Origin: Tessaracoccus sp. MC1679 | GTDB taxonomy: Bacteria > Actinomycetota > Actinomycetes > Propionibacteriales > Propionibacteriaceae | Reading direction: 5' to 3' | Length of the DNA stretch: 64,000 nt | Assembly (NCBI RefSeq): GCF_014164775.1 | Contig: NZ_JACJGB010000002.1 | Location: 1-64,000, forward strand | Part shown: in pieces, positions 19,757 through 28,309 of the stretch | Position numbering within the stretch: position 1 is the stretch's first letter | How the letters are laid out: every line of letters starts with the position of its first letter | Translations under genes and position numbers: made by a program | Notes under the pieces: generated by a model | Told to the model about the DNA's origin: nothing | The model's input: only the letters and a program-made list of their open reading frames with translations | Databases searched by the model: none

Positions 19757-21687
19757 CGGTAGTCCCTCTCCTGCAGCGCGACGGCGTGGAACCGCAGTGG
19801 TTCCCGGTGGCGGATCGGCGGCGACGCATGTTCCCAAACGCTGGTGAAAGCCCAGTTGGCGTCGTCGCGCTGGGCTTCCCCGCCGTCGGTGTGGAACTCC
19901 TCACGGAAGTGCGCGCCGGCGGATTCTTCGCGGTCGAGGGCGTCGAGGCACATGAGCTGCGCGAGTTCGATGAAGTCGGCCACACGTCCGGCTTCCTCGA
20001 GTTCTTGGTTGAGGTGGTCGGCTCGGCCGGGGAGCCGAAGGTCGCGCCAGAAGCTCTCTCGGAGTGCGTCGATCTCCGCGATTGCCCTTGTCAACCCCGC
20101 TTCGGTGCGAGCGAAGCCACACCCGGCATAGAGGATCTCGCCCAACTCGCGATGGAACGACGACGCCCTCGTGGTCCCGCCAATGCTGAGCAACTTCTCC
20201 ACCCGGGCACCCACTTCGTCGACGGCGGCGACGGCGCTCGGGGCGTCGGCGCTGAGCAGCGGCGTGCCGCGGACGCCAGCGAGGTAGTTGGGTACCGACA
20301 GCGGGAGCGTGAACCAGCCGTCGACACACGCCGACAACAGCGAGTTCGCACCCAGGCGGTTCGCCCCGTGGTAACCGGCGCCCGCCTCGCCGCCGACGAA
20401 CAATCCGGGGATGGAGGTCATCAGATCGAAGTCGGCCCACAGCCCTCCCATCGTGAAGTGCGCAGCCGGCGCGATCCGCATGGGTTCCACGTAGGGATCC
20501 TCGCCCGTGACGTCGGCGTACATGTGGAAGAGGTTGCCGTAGCGCTCGGCGATGGTGTCGCGGCCAAGACGGGCGATGGCGTCGGAGAAATCTAAGTAGA
20601 CGGAGTTCTTCAACGGCCCGACGCCGTGGCCCGCATCGATCATCCGCCGGGCTGCGCGCGACGAGATGTCACGCGGGGCGAGGTTGCCGAACGCCGGGTA
20701 CTGGCGCTCGAGGTAGTAATCGCGCTCGGCCTCGGGGATGTCGTTGGGGGCACGGGTGTCATCGGTGCGGGCGGGCACCCAGATCCGACCATCGTTGCGC
20801 AGCGATTCACTCATCAGTGTGGTCTTCGACTGGTGCGGCGAGTCCACGGGCAACGCCGTCGGATGGAACTGGATGAACGACGGCGAGGCCATCCGCGCGC
20901 CGCGCAGGTGTGCGCGCCAGGCGGCGCTGGCATTGGAGTGTCGGGCGAGCGTGGAGTGATAGAAGACCGAGCCGTAGCCGCCGGTAGCGAGTACGACGGC
21001 GTGCGCCGGGTAGGCGCGGATCGTGCCGGTCACCAGGTCGCGGGCGACGATGCCTTGGGCGCTACCGTCGTCGACGATGAGGTCGAGCATTTCGTGCCGG
21101 GTGTGCAGTTCAACTCGACCGGCGTGCACCTGCCGCAGCAGCGCCTGCGCCGACGCCACCTGCAACTGCTGCCCCGTCTGGCCGCGCGTGTAGTACGTGC
21201 GCGACACCTGGACCCCGCCGAAGGAGCGGGTCGCCAGCGCCCCGCCGTACTCGCGGGCGAAAGGGGCGCCGATGGCGTTGAGATGGTCGATGACGCGGCC
21301 GGATTCCGCGCCCAGCCGGTAGGCCTCCGCCTCCCGACCACGGAAATCGCCGCCCTTGATCACGTCGATGACGAAACGCTCCAACGAGTCGTTGTCGACG
21401 GCGCGGGCACGGGCCGCGTTGATTCCGCCTTGGGCGGCCACGCTGTGCGCGCGGCGTGGGGCGTCGTGGTAGGTGAAGACCTCCACCCGGTAGCCGAGTT
21501 CGGCGAGCGCCGCGGCGGCGCCGGCCCCGGCGAGTCCGGTGCCGACCACCGCCACCGTGAGGTGCCTCCGGTTGGCGGGGGCAACGAGGCGGTACTCGAG
21601 CGTGCGGACGGCCCAAGCCTCGGCGGGTGGGACGTCGGGGATGTTGGCCGCGACCTCGGTGCCCACGGTGCGCAGGTCGTCGATCAT
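19753..21687 (-). CDS. sdhA: Succinate dehydrogenase / fumarate reductase flavoprotein subunit
   Basis: SdhA oxidises succinate at a covalent FAD. The 644-aa protein has the dinucleotide motif VVGTGLAGAGAAAALAELG near residue 45, the FAD-linking region HSVAAQGGINAA (His-attachment loop), FIQFHPTALP with the active-site histidine, and HFTMGGLWAD further on. It overlaps sdhC by ATGA and sdhB by GTGA, so the three subunits are translated in step. The order C-A-B without a separate sdhD is that of the single-cytochrome b complexes. Confidence 0.96.
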   Translation of the reverse strand: MIDDLRTVGTEVAANIPDVPPAEAWAVRTLEYRLVAPANRRHLTVAVVGTGLAGAGAAAALAELGYRVEVFTYHDAPRRAHSVAAQGGINAARARAVDNDSLERFVIDVIKGGDFRGREAEAYRLGAESGRVIDHLNAIGAPFAREYGGALATRSFGGVQVSRTYYTRGQTGQQLQVASAQALLRQVHAGRVELHTRHEMLDLIVDDGSAQGIVARDLVTGTIRAYPAHAVVLATGGYGSVFYHSTLARHSNASAAWRAHLRGARMASPSFIQFHPTALPVDSPHQSKTTLMSESLRNDGRIWVPARTDDTRAPNDIPEAERDYYLERQYPAFGNLAPRDISSRAARRMIDAGHGVGPLKNSVYLDFSDAIARLGRDTIAERYGNLFHMYADVTGEDPYVEPMRIAPAAHFTMGGLWADFDLMTSIPGLFVGGEAGAGYHGANRLGANSLLSACVDGWFTLPLSVPNYLAGVRGTPLLSADAPSAVAAVDEVGARVEKLLSIGGTTRASSFHRELGEILYAGCGFARTEAGLTRAIAEIDALRESFWRDLRLPGRADHLNQELEEAGRVADFIELAQLMCLDALDREESAGAHFREEFHTDGGEAQRDDANWAFTSVWEHASPPIRHREPLRFHAVALQERDYR

Positions 21688-22391
21688 GACAACACCCCTA
21701 GCCAGATAGCGATTGGAAGGGACGCGTTACCCGCCGCGATGACGGCGGCGAGCAGGTAGGCGATGACCTTCCACGTGTGGCGCGCGCGCCGGCCTGTGAC
21801 CCCGACATCGTTGGCGGTGGTCCACAGGCCGTGCGCAAGATGGGCGGCCAGCGCGGCCATGGCGAGGAAGTAGAACGCGCCGGCGAGCGGTCGAGCCAAG
21901 CTAGCGACCGTGTTCTGGTAGGCGAAGGATTCGGTGGCAGTGGCCGCCTGATACGTGGCGGGGCCGAAAATGCCGAGGGTGAGATCGAGGAGGTGGAACA
22001 CGATGAAGGCTAGGAGGAACAGGCCGGTCCACGGCATCGATCGTGCCGCCCACGCCCCGTAGGAGGCCCGACGATGTGGCCCCCGGAAGCGCCGACCTCG
22101 CGCCCACAGGATCGCGGAGGCGCCCACATGCGCGACCAGCGCAATGGCCAACACGACGCGCATGATCCACAGCAGCCCCTCCTCCGGGAGGAGGGGATAG
22201 AGGGCGTGGCGCAGCCAGAATGAGTAGGAGTTGTAGGCCTCCGCGCCCACGAACGCCTTGAGGTTGCCATACATGTGAATGCCGACGAAGGCCGCGAAGA
22301 TCCATCCGGTGACGGCCATGGTGAGTTTGAGGGCGAAGCTGGTCAGCGCAGGCGTCGCTCGCCCGACTGCCGGTTTGGTCGTTGTGGACAT
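21684..22391 (-). CDS. sdhC: Succinate dehydrogenase cytochrome b subunit
   Basis: This 235-aa membrane protein has five hydrophobic helices and histidines well placed for heme b (GIHMYGNLKAF in helix I, VAHVGASAILW, IVFHLLDLTLG, AAHLAHGLWTT). It anchors SdhAB and passes electrons to menaquinone. The family is the Bacillus/Wolinella-type single cytochrome b. ATG at 22391 is preceded by a purine-rich stretch. It is first in sdhCAB. Confidence 0.93.
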   Translation of the reverse strand: MSTTTKPAVGRATPALTSFALKLTMAVTGWIFAAFVGIHMYGNLKAFVGAEAYNSYSFWLRHALYPLLPEEGLLWIMRVVLAIALVAHVGASAILWARGRRFRGPHRRASYGAWAARSMPWTGLFLLAFIVFHLLDLTLGIFGPATYQAATATESFAYQNTVASLARPLAGAFYFLAMAALAAHLAHGLWTTANDVGVTGRRARHTWKVIAYLLAAVIAAGNASLPIAIWLGVLS

Positions 22392-22446
22392 GGCCTCACC
22401 TCGCGCACCATTCTACGAAAGGCGAGGTCCGGTTCCGACGGCGGGG

Positions 22447-22794
22447 TCAGCGTCCGCGGAGCCGCTCGATGTCGCGACGATCGCGCTTGGTGGGGCGCCC
22501 CGCACCGCGTTCACGGACGGCCACTCGACCCACCATCTCCGGAATCGGAGGCGGCTTCTCGGGTGTGCGCTCGATGTAGGCGGCCTGGGCTTGCGGCGCG
22601 CCGACGCGCTTCACCAAGGTGGGATCGACCACCTCGATGATCCGGTCCTCGTGCTCGGCGCGACGCACCCGGACCACTTGGCCTTCCCCCACGTGCTGCG
22701 ACGACTTGGGCAGCTTGTCATCGACCCGCACGTGCCCGCCGCGCACGGCAGCGGTCGCCACGGAGCGGGTCTTGTACATCCGCACCGCCCACAA
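22447..22794 (-). CDS. S4-domain RNA-binding protein (Hsp15 family), start uncertain
   Basis: The S4 fold is clear: WAVRMYKTRSVATAAVRGGHVRV and the following VGEGQVVRVR. Hsp15-type proteins bind stalled 50S subunits carrying peptidyl-tRNA. The conserved front of this domain, RLDAWLW, is encoded in the same frame just before the TTG at 22794, but between it and the upstream in-frame TAG (near 22857) there is no ATG, GTG or TTG; only CTG and ATC codons occur. The coordinate given is therefore the first ordinary start codon, and the real start is probably upstream at a rare codon. The C-terminal tail is basic. Confidence 0.75.
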   Translation of the reverse strand: MWAVRMYKTRSVATAAVRGGHVRVDDKLPKSSQHVGEGQVVRVRRAEHEDRIIEVVDPTLVKRVGAPQAQAAYIERTPEKPPPIPEMVGRVAVRERGAGRPTKRDRRDIERLRGR

Positions 22795-22920
22795 CCATGC
22801 GTCCAGCCGAGCCCTGGAGCGAGTCCATCGTGGGCTCTTGACGCGGATCCTCCGCTAGTTCCGGATTTTCGCCCGTGGGGCGCCCGGAATCAGAACTCGG
22901 GGAGGATTCGCGTCAAGGAC

Positions 22921-23303
22921 TCAGGCGCCAGCGAACCCGTTGGGGTTGTCCGACTGCCAGCGGTAGGTGTCGGCGCACGCATCAGCAACAGACTTCTCCG
23001 CCCGCCAACCCAGCTCCGTGTGCGCCTTATCGACGTCGGCGTACGAGGCCGCCACGTCACCCGGGCGGCGCGCCACAATCTCGTACGGAACCGTGATCCC
23101 AGCGGCCTCCTCAAAGGCGCGCACGATCTCGAGGACCGTGGTCGGATTGCCCGTGCCCAAGTTCCATACGTAGTAGCCAGCGTGATCGCTCAGGTAATCG
23201 AGCGCCGCGAGGTGCCCAGCAGCGAGGTCGACGACGTGGATGTAGTCCCGCGCGCCCGTACCGTCGGCCGTTGCGTAGTCGTCACCGAAGATCATCAGCT
23301 TCT
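22921..23303 (-). pseudogene. galE: 3' fragment of UDP-glucose 4-epimerase
   Basis: About 125 residues match the C-terminal part of GalE: IFGDDYATADGTGARDYIHV, VVDLAAGHLAALDYL, YYVWNLGTGNPTTVLEI and PGDVAASYADVDKA. The NAD-binding Rossmann half and the catalytic Tyr-x-x-x-Lys are absent; upstream of 23303 the frame turns into arginine-rich non-GalE sequence. The gene has lost about 60 percent of its length, so it cannot be an epimerase. The cut end lies close to the 30-bp hairpin at 23532-23600. Confidence 0.85.
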
Positions 23304-23531
23304 CCCGACGCCCGGCCCCGCGACGGCGGGCCTCGACACGCTGCGAGGGCACCGAAGACAAGGTCGAGGAGTAAATCCCGCCAACGGCAGCACCGCCTTG
23401 ATCAGCGCGGCTCCTGCACGCGCCATCTGAAGCGGCGTGGAGCGCGTCCGATCTTTGACGTGGCCTATTGATCGCGCGCGTTCTCCGGTAGGGACGACGG
23501 AGCCCAGGCGGACCATCTTCACGGGTCTGTG

Positions 23532-23600
23532 ATTCTTCTATATGTAGGCGTGCAGATCGTCGCTATGCGTGACGATCTGCACGCCTACATATGAAAGAAT
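23532..23600. repeat. 30-bp near-perfect inverted repeat, 9-base loop
   Basis: Bases 23532-23561 and 23571-23600 are complementary with only two mismatches; the inner 22 bases (starting ATATGTAGGCGTGCAG) match perfectly. It lies between the galE fragment and the stop of the AbiEi/DUF559 gene. It is far longer than a normal terminator stem and has no T run. Candidate roles are a mobile-element end, a palindromic REP-like element, or a strong bidirectional terminator. Confidence 0.85.
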
Positions 23601-23620
23601 TCTGACTTGGCCTGGTGAGT

Positions 23621-24448
23621 TCAGGCAGCGCGCGGTTTCGGTGGCCTCAGATGGCGTTTCGACGCAAGCCCAGCGAGGAGAGCCTGCTGCGTCCTCTCCC
23701 AAGACCACCAGATTTGCTGGTACGTGAAGCGTGTCCGTTCGTACCCGAGCTCCCAGGCGTTGAGATCCCGGTCTCGGTCCACTTCGATGTTGAACCCCGC
23801 GGAGTGGTGAGCGTGGCTGTCCGCTTCAACGATCCATGAGCGGCCTACCAGCATGTCAACGCGTCCTACTCCCGGGATGAACGCTTGAGACTTGACCTTC
23901 ACCCGGCGTTGCTGAAAGAAGAGTCGGAGCCTTGTCTCTGATCCCGATTGTGCGCCGAGCTGGAAGTGCTCGAGCGCGCGGCGCTTCCGCACGGGGGCGG
24001 CGTTGATAAGGGCCCGGGCATCAGCCGGAGCTATGAGTTCGAGGTTCACGGCCGACTCCAGCACGACCAACGCCTCCTCCGGAGAGTGGCGCTGGATCAC
24101 TTGCCCGAGACATTGATCCACTGAAGCGAGGGCGTCGGCGCAGAAAGAATCAAGGCGGTGGAACTGCACACCAGACTGGGAGCGGGGCACAGCCACTCCG
24201 GGGTTGACTACTACATGCAGGTGCGAGTCCGGGGGGACCCACAGACCATGGGCGCGACTTCCGCTGAGACACCCCAGCCGCCCGCCGAGCGTGATTGCTC
24301 GGACCACTTCGGAATCGGCGAACGGCTCGGCGAACCAGCCCCGGCCGATGCGGCGAAGTCGCCCAACCGACAACTCCAGCTTGAGCTGCGCTCGACTTAC
24401 CCCGGCCGCTAGCAGTTGCTGCAGCGAATAGACACCCCGTGGATCCAC
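23621..24448 (-). CDS. AbiEi-like winged-helix and DUF559 nuclease-fold protein
   Basis: The N-terminal part (GVYSLQQLLAAGVSRAQLK, then GRLRRIGRGWFA) is the winged-helix unit seen in AbiEi-type antitoxins. The C-terminal part (GVGRVDMLVGRSWIVEADS, then FTYQQIWWSW) has the DUF559 / Vsr-like restriction-nuclease fold. Such two-domain proteins are abundant as solitary genes in actinobacteria, and no AbiEii toxin partner is seen here. The start is taken at GTG 24448 just before DPRGVYSL, giving 275 aa; the frame stays open upstream to about the VOC gene. Function is not established. Confidence 0.75.
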   Translation of the reverse strand: MDPRGVYSLQQLLAAGVSRAQLKLELSVGRLRRIGRGWFAEPFADSEVVRAITLGGRLGCLSGSRAHGLWVPPDSHLHVVVNPGVAVPRSQSGVQFHRLDSFCADALASVDQCLGQVIQRHSPEEALVVLESAVNLELIAPADARALINAAPVRKRRALEHFQLGAQSGSETRLRLFFQQRRVKVKSQAFIPGVGRVDMLVGRSWIVEADSHAHHSAGFNIEVDRDRDLNAWELGYERTRFTYQQIWWSWERTQQALLAGLASKRHLRPPKPRAA

Positions 24449-24548
24449 CCTCCGAGGCTGCCATCCATGCGGTTCCAGGACGCGCCGTTTGAAGGGGTTG
24501 TGGATAACTTCTCGGCCGGAGCCGCAAGGAGCAGCGCGTGTGCCCGGC

Positions 24549-24917
24549 CTAGGCGTTGGGGTCGGTCGTGCCCTCGTACAGGCCGATGTGGTTGCCGTCG
24601 GGGTCATCGAAAGCGGCCCACCAGCTGGTTTCCGAGATGGGGGACTTCTCCATCGTGACCGTCCCACCGGCCGCACGAACCAGTTCCAAGGTTTCGTCGA
24701 TCGAGTCGACCTCCACGTAGGAGCGCGGCTGCTGGAACCCGTCCCCGCGCGGCGCGAGTCCGCCGCCGCTGATCTTGTTGGGCGCCTGCCACATGGGGTA
24801 CCCCTCGAAGCCCGGGTATTCGTTGAATTGCCAGCCGAACAGCTTCCCATAGAACTCCTGGGAAGCCTTGTGGTTGCTGACGGGGATGTCGATGTGGGTG
24901 ATGTCGCCGTGGGGCAT
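24549..24917 (-). CDS. VOC (glyoxalase/bleomycin resistance) family protein
   Basis: A 122-aa single-unit VOC protein: ITHIDIPVSNHKASQEFYGK at the first beta-alpha unit, then SYVEVDSIDETLELVRAAG and FDDPDGNHIGLYE at the second, with the metal-ligand His and Glu positions at both ends. The start at 24917 is supported by AGGAGG six bases upstream; an in-frame ATG further up gives a longer form without support. Substrate unknown. Confidence 0.88.
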   Translation of the reverse strand: MPHGDITHIDIPVSNHKASQEFYGKLFGWQFNEYPGFEGYPMWQAPNKISGGGLAPRGDGFQQPRSYVEVDSIDETLELVRAAGGTVTMEKSPISETSWWAAFDDPDGNHIGLYEGTTDPNA

Positions 24918-25262
24918 GAGTCCTCCTGATCTCTTGCTCATCACGCTACTTCAGGGCCGTCGCTGACGAGGAGAGTGCGGGAGATACTTGCCTCGGGACG
25001 CAAGCCGTGCGACTCTGGACGACAGGCGCCACCGTCGGCGCCTTTTCGAGAAGGATGAACATGACCAGGATGGAGCTCCGTCGCACTGCGACGTTTGAGC
25101 CCTGCCCGCATGCCGTCGAACGCCCCCAATCCGGTTCTGCGCACCAGCGCTGAACCTTGGGGTAACTGACTTTCCTTTCGCTAACTCGACATCTCGCCCA
25201 CACGCCCGTTCGCGGGAGGGCCGTCGGTTGCCCCTGTCACACCAACTCACAGGAGAACCATC
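24918..25262. other. Intergenic region before rtcB
   Basis: No convincing gene is seen in this stretch. It should hold the divergent promoters of the VOC gene and rtcB. An ACAGGAGAACC ribosome site sits at 25250-25260 in front of rtcB. Confidence 0.5.
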
Positions 25263-26474
25263 ATGTCCATCTATCCGGTGCCACTCAGCGGCACCGACAA
25301 CACCCTCATGTGGGCCAACGAGGCCGGCATTGAGGAGAAGGCGCGCGCCCAGCTGCGCAACGTCGCAGCGCTTGAGTGGACGCACGGGGTGCGTGTCATG
25401 CCCGACGTCCACTACGGCCTTGGCGCGACCGTCGGGTCAGTCATCGCCATGGACCAGGCAGTTTCCCCCGCCGCTGTCGGCGTCGACATTGGCTGCGGAA
25501 TGACGGCGGTGCGCACCAACCTGCGTCCCGACCAACTACCCGACGACCTTGCTCCGATCCGCCGCGGCATTGAGCGGGCGGTGCCGGTGGGGTTCTCATC
25601 TCACCCAGACGAGCCCCGGACCGTCGCTCGGCATGCCGAACTCGGCCACCGGTACGCGGCCATGATGCGCGAGTTTGGCGGACTGAAGGCGGGCGAGGTC
25701 ACACCGTCGGCCGCGTCGGGTACGGCTGAGCGCAAGGCGATGACGCAGGTGGGGACCCTGGGCGGCGGGAACCACTTCATCGAACTGTGCGCAGGGGACG
25801 ACGGCCGGGTGTGGGTGACGCTGCATTCGGGGTCGCGCGGGACGGGCAACCAGTTGGCTCAGGTGCACATGAAGGTCGCGCAGGCGCTGCCGCACAACCA
25901 GGGCCTAGTGGATCGGGATCTTGCCGTGTTCCTCGCCGGGACCACGCAGATGGAGGCCTACCTGCACGACCTGTGGTGGGCGCAGTCGTACGCGCTGCTC
26001 AACCGCGACGTGATGCTGCAGGCCATCTGCGACGAGCTGACCCACCGGATTCCGGGGGTCGCGTTCGAGGCGCCGATCCGCTGCCACCACAACTACGTGG
26101 CGGTGGAAACCTACGATGACACCGAGCTGATCGTGACCCGCAAGGGTGCGATTCGAGCGGGGTTGGGCGACCTGGGCGTGATCCCGGGGTCGATGGGCAC
26201 CGGCTCCTACATCGTTCGAGGCTTGGGGAACCCGGCGTCGTACCAGTCGGCTTCGCACGGGGCTGGGCGTCGGATGTCGCGCTCTGCCGCGCGGAAGCGG
26301 TTCACCGCTGCCGACCTGGCGGAGCAGACCGCCGGGATCGAGTGCCGCAAGGACGAGGGGGTGGTCGATGAGATCCCGGCCGCGTACAAGGATATCAACG
26401 AGGTCATCGACGCGCAGCGAGACTTGGTCGATGTTGCCGCGCGGCTCCAAACGCTGCTCTGCGTCAAGGGATAG
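25263..26474 (+). CDS. rtcB: RtcB family RNA ligase
   Basis: RtcB joins RNA 2',3'-cyclic phosphate or 3'-phosphate ends to 5'-OH ends using GTP and Mn2+. Metal and guanylate motifs are present: MPDVHYGLG, GVDIGCGMTAV with the invariant Cys, GTLGGGNHFIEL, TLHSGSRGTG and CHHNYV. The C-terminal SYIVRG and the final Lys-rich region match. At 403 aa it is the shorter bacterial form. No partner rtcA or rtcR regulator is seen beside it; it may stand alone after a strong ribosome site. Confidence 0.95.
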   Translation: MSIYPVPLSGTDNTLMWANEAGIEEKARAQLRNVAALEWTHGVRVMPDVHYGLGATVGSVIAMDQAVSPAAVGVDIGCGMTAVRTNLRPDQLPDDLAPIRRGIERAVPVGFSSHPDEPRTVARHAELGHRYAAMMREFGGLKAGEVTPSAASGTAERKAMTQVGTLGGGNHFIELCAGDDGRVWVTLHSGSRGTGNQLAQVHMKVAQALPHNQGLVDRDLAVFLAGTTQMEAYLHDLWWAQSYALLNRDVMLQAICDELTHRIPGVAFEAPIRCHHNYVAVETYDDTELIVTRKGAIRAGLGDLGVIPGSMGTGSYIVRGLGNPASYQSASHGAGRRMSRSAARKRFTAADLAEQTAGIECRKDEGVVDEIPAAYKDINEVIDAQRDLVDVAARLQTLLCVKG

Positions 26475-26493
26475 GCGGCGTCAACCCGCTAGA

Positions 26494-26553
26494 AACTTCC
26501 TCGATGGGGTCTCCCTGCGTGGGGTCACGCAGGGAACCCCCATCGAGGGAGTT
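26494..26553. terminator. 28-bp stem-loop after rtcB
   Basis: Bases 26494-26521 pair with 26526-26553 with three mismatches around a GGGT loop (core CCTCGATGGGG / CCCCCATCGAGG). It lies 20 bases after the rtcB stop and inside the tail of the convergent dead deaminase gene. It likely ends transcription from both sides, though no T run follows. Confidence 0.6.
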
Positions 26554-27067
26554 GTGAGCGGGTGAGTGGGTCGCTGTCCGGGTCGTTACCCTGCGACTGA
26601 CGTTCCTCGCGCAAGCGCTCGTCTCTGCTCAGAAAACTAGTTGAGGCCAAGTGGACGGCGAGGCCAGCGTCGCGGAGGATGTGGGCGCCGGAGGGGAGGC
26701 CGGCGGTGGCGCGCGCCGTCTCCGTGTAGCCCTGTTCGTACACAACTCGCGTCACACGGCGCGAGTTCACGATGGGCCGTGCGCACGTGGCGCACGGCCC
26801 ATGCGTGACGAACAAGGTGTGCCCCTCACCGTTTCAATTCGCCGCAAGCAGCGCGTTGACTTCGGCGTGGATGAACCCGCTGTGGCCTTGGTCGAGGCTT
26901 TCGCGTTCTTTCGGCTCCCCGGCTGCTCGGCCGTTGTACCCCACCCCGACCACCCGGTTCCACTGATCCAACAAGCACGCGCCCACGTGGACTTTCGGGT
27001 CTGCGCTGCGGGTGGCTCAGAGTCGCGCTGTGGCGACGCCCAGGTCGTCGAAACTTGGTCGGCTCAT
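26525..27067 (-). pseudogene. dCMP deaminase family gene with one in-frame stop
   Basis: Reading from ATG 27067, the frame gives VHVGACLLDQWNRVVGVGYN and then FIHAEVNALLAAN, the zinc-site HAE of deoxycytidylate deaminases, then a TGA at 26834-26836, then in the same frame HTLFVTHGPCATCARPIVNS with the PCxxC zinc ligands and VVYEQGYTETA. Both halves together form one complete zinc-deaminase core. A CGA-to-TGA change would explain the stop. Past the core, the tail runs into the stem-loop at 26494-26553. The gene is probably dead, unless the stop is a sequence error or a restart occurs at the TTG after it. Confidence 0.8.
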
Positions 27068-27076
27068 GAGATCATC

Positions 27077-27520
27077 CTAGGGGTAGTAGTAGAAGGTATC
27101 CGCTCCCGGGCACCCCGCCTGGCGACTAGCCCAAATGGGGTAGCTGCGTGGCACACGGCCGGGGAAGTTGGCCTCGCCCATCCCCGGCTGGCACAGCACT
27201 TGCCAGGTCTTCGGGCCGACAATACCGTCGATCCCAGACATCCTCAGGATGTACCAACCCGATTGAAGAGTCCGCACCGCACGATCGGTCCGCGCACCAA
27301 AAATCCCGTCGACCGCGAGCGGGGTGCTCCGCGGCAGCTGATAGTTCAGCAGCGCCTGGATTGACTTCACGCAGTCGCCGCGGCTGTTCAACCGCCACAT
27401 CGACTGGTAGCACGTCGCCGCCGAGGCGTCCTGGGTCGGGATGACCGTCACCAGCGACGCGACCGTCAGCCCCATCGCGACCAGGCCAGCTCGGATCCTA
27501 TTTCGTAGCTTCAATGCCAC
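27077..27520 (-). CDS. Exported peptidoglycan-binding domain protein
   Basis: The 147-aa product has a signal peptide (basic start, hydrophobic LVAMGLTVASLVTVI, then an Ala-x-Ala cut near DASAATC). The mature part is a PG_binding_1 repeat: VKSIQALLNYQLP, then VDGIFGARTDRAVRTLQ and DGIVGPKTWQVLC. Three or four cysteines could form disulfides outside the cell. Function beyond wall binding is unknown; no catalytic domain is attached. Confidence 0.85.
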   Translation of the reverse strand: MALKLRNRIRAGLVAMGLTVASLVTVIPTQDASAATCYQSMWRLNSRGDCVKSIQALLNYQLPRSTPLAVDGIFGARTDRAVRTLQSGWYILRMSGIDGIVGPKTWQVLCQPGMGEANFPGRVPRSYPIWASRQAGCPGADTFYYYP

Positions 27521-27585
27521 ACTCCTTCGCTCGGATGGAGCAAGCGTACGCGCGGCTGGGGGTCAATTCCCGGGGTTGGATGACA

Positions 27586-28188
27586 CTATCTTTCCACTGG
27601 TTGCCGCAAGATCGTCCGCAGTTTTTCCGGCGCGGTCCGGCGAGCGTCGCTGAGGTAAATCTCATGGTGTTTCCCCGCCAAGGCGTAGCCGGCGCCGACG
27701 ATCGCCTCCTCGTGCATCTGCTGCAGCACCGGGCCCTCGTCGTCGAACCGCCCCACGTGCAACGTCTGCACGCTCAGGCCCTCGTCGAACGTCTCGACCC
27801 GCAGGTCCGCCAGCCGCGGCGCCTTCTCTCCGACGGCGGCGCGAACCACCTCAACATGCTCAGCCTCGATCCACCCGGGCACCATGATCATCATCGTCCA
27901 CAGCCACTGCGCCTTGTCGCGACCCACGGTAAACGCGGCCATGTCGTCGGCCCACCACAGGCCTTCGAGCGGCATGACGGTGTAGTCGCGGCCCAGTTCC
28001 TTCTTGTTGAAGAACTTGAGCTTGTATGCCATCGGGTAGAGCGTCGCGAGGGTCGCCGAGTACTGCGGGTCGGTGTTCGGGTCGCCGGCGCCGTCGATCA
28101 TCAGGAACTTCAGCGGCGGCACCTCGACGACGTCGAACCGGCCCCGACGAGCCTTGTAGCAGTCCAGTTCGCGCTTGAAGTCGGTCAT
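27586..28188 (-). CDS. GyrI-like small-molecule-binding domain protein
   Basis: The 200-aa protein matches the GyrI-like/YhhA-type family seen in solitary form: FDVVEVPPLKFLMIDGAGDP near the start, then YPMAYKLKFFNKKELG, PLEGLWWADD and a C-terminal EEAIVGAGYALAGKHHEIYL. There is no DNA-binding domain. Related proteins bind hydrophobic compounds, and some hydrolyse cyclopropanoid compounds; activity here cannot be told. Confidence 0.82.
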   Translation of the reverse strand: MTDFKRELDCYKARRGRFDVVEVPPLKFLMIDGAGDPNTDPQYSATLATLYPMAYKLKFFNKKELGRDYTVMPLEGLWWADDMAAFTVGRDKAQWLWTMMIMVPGWIEAEHVEVVRAAVGEKAPRLADLRVETFDEGLSVQTLHVGRFDDEGPVLQQMHEEAIVGAGYALAGKHHEIYLSDARRTAPEKLRTILRQPVER

Positions 28189-28309
28189 GGCTGCAGGCTA
28201 GCTCGGCGGTACTGTTACGCGGGTCGAAATGGAGGCGGGTTGCTGCGGCTGATCCTGTGGCCGGTGCTGGTGCCCTCGTTCCTGTTCGGAACCGGCGCGG
28301 GGGGCGGTC

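Noticed and set aside
26834-26836. TGA read as selenocysteine in the deaminase
   Set aside because: The residue is not at a catalytic or metal site and no hairpin of SECIS type is evident just after it; a CGA-to-TGA change is simpler.
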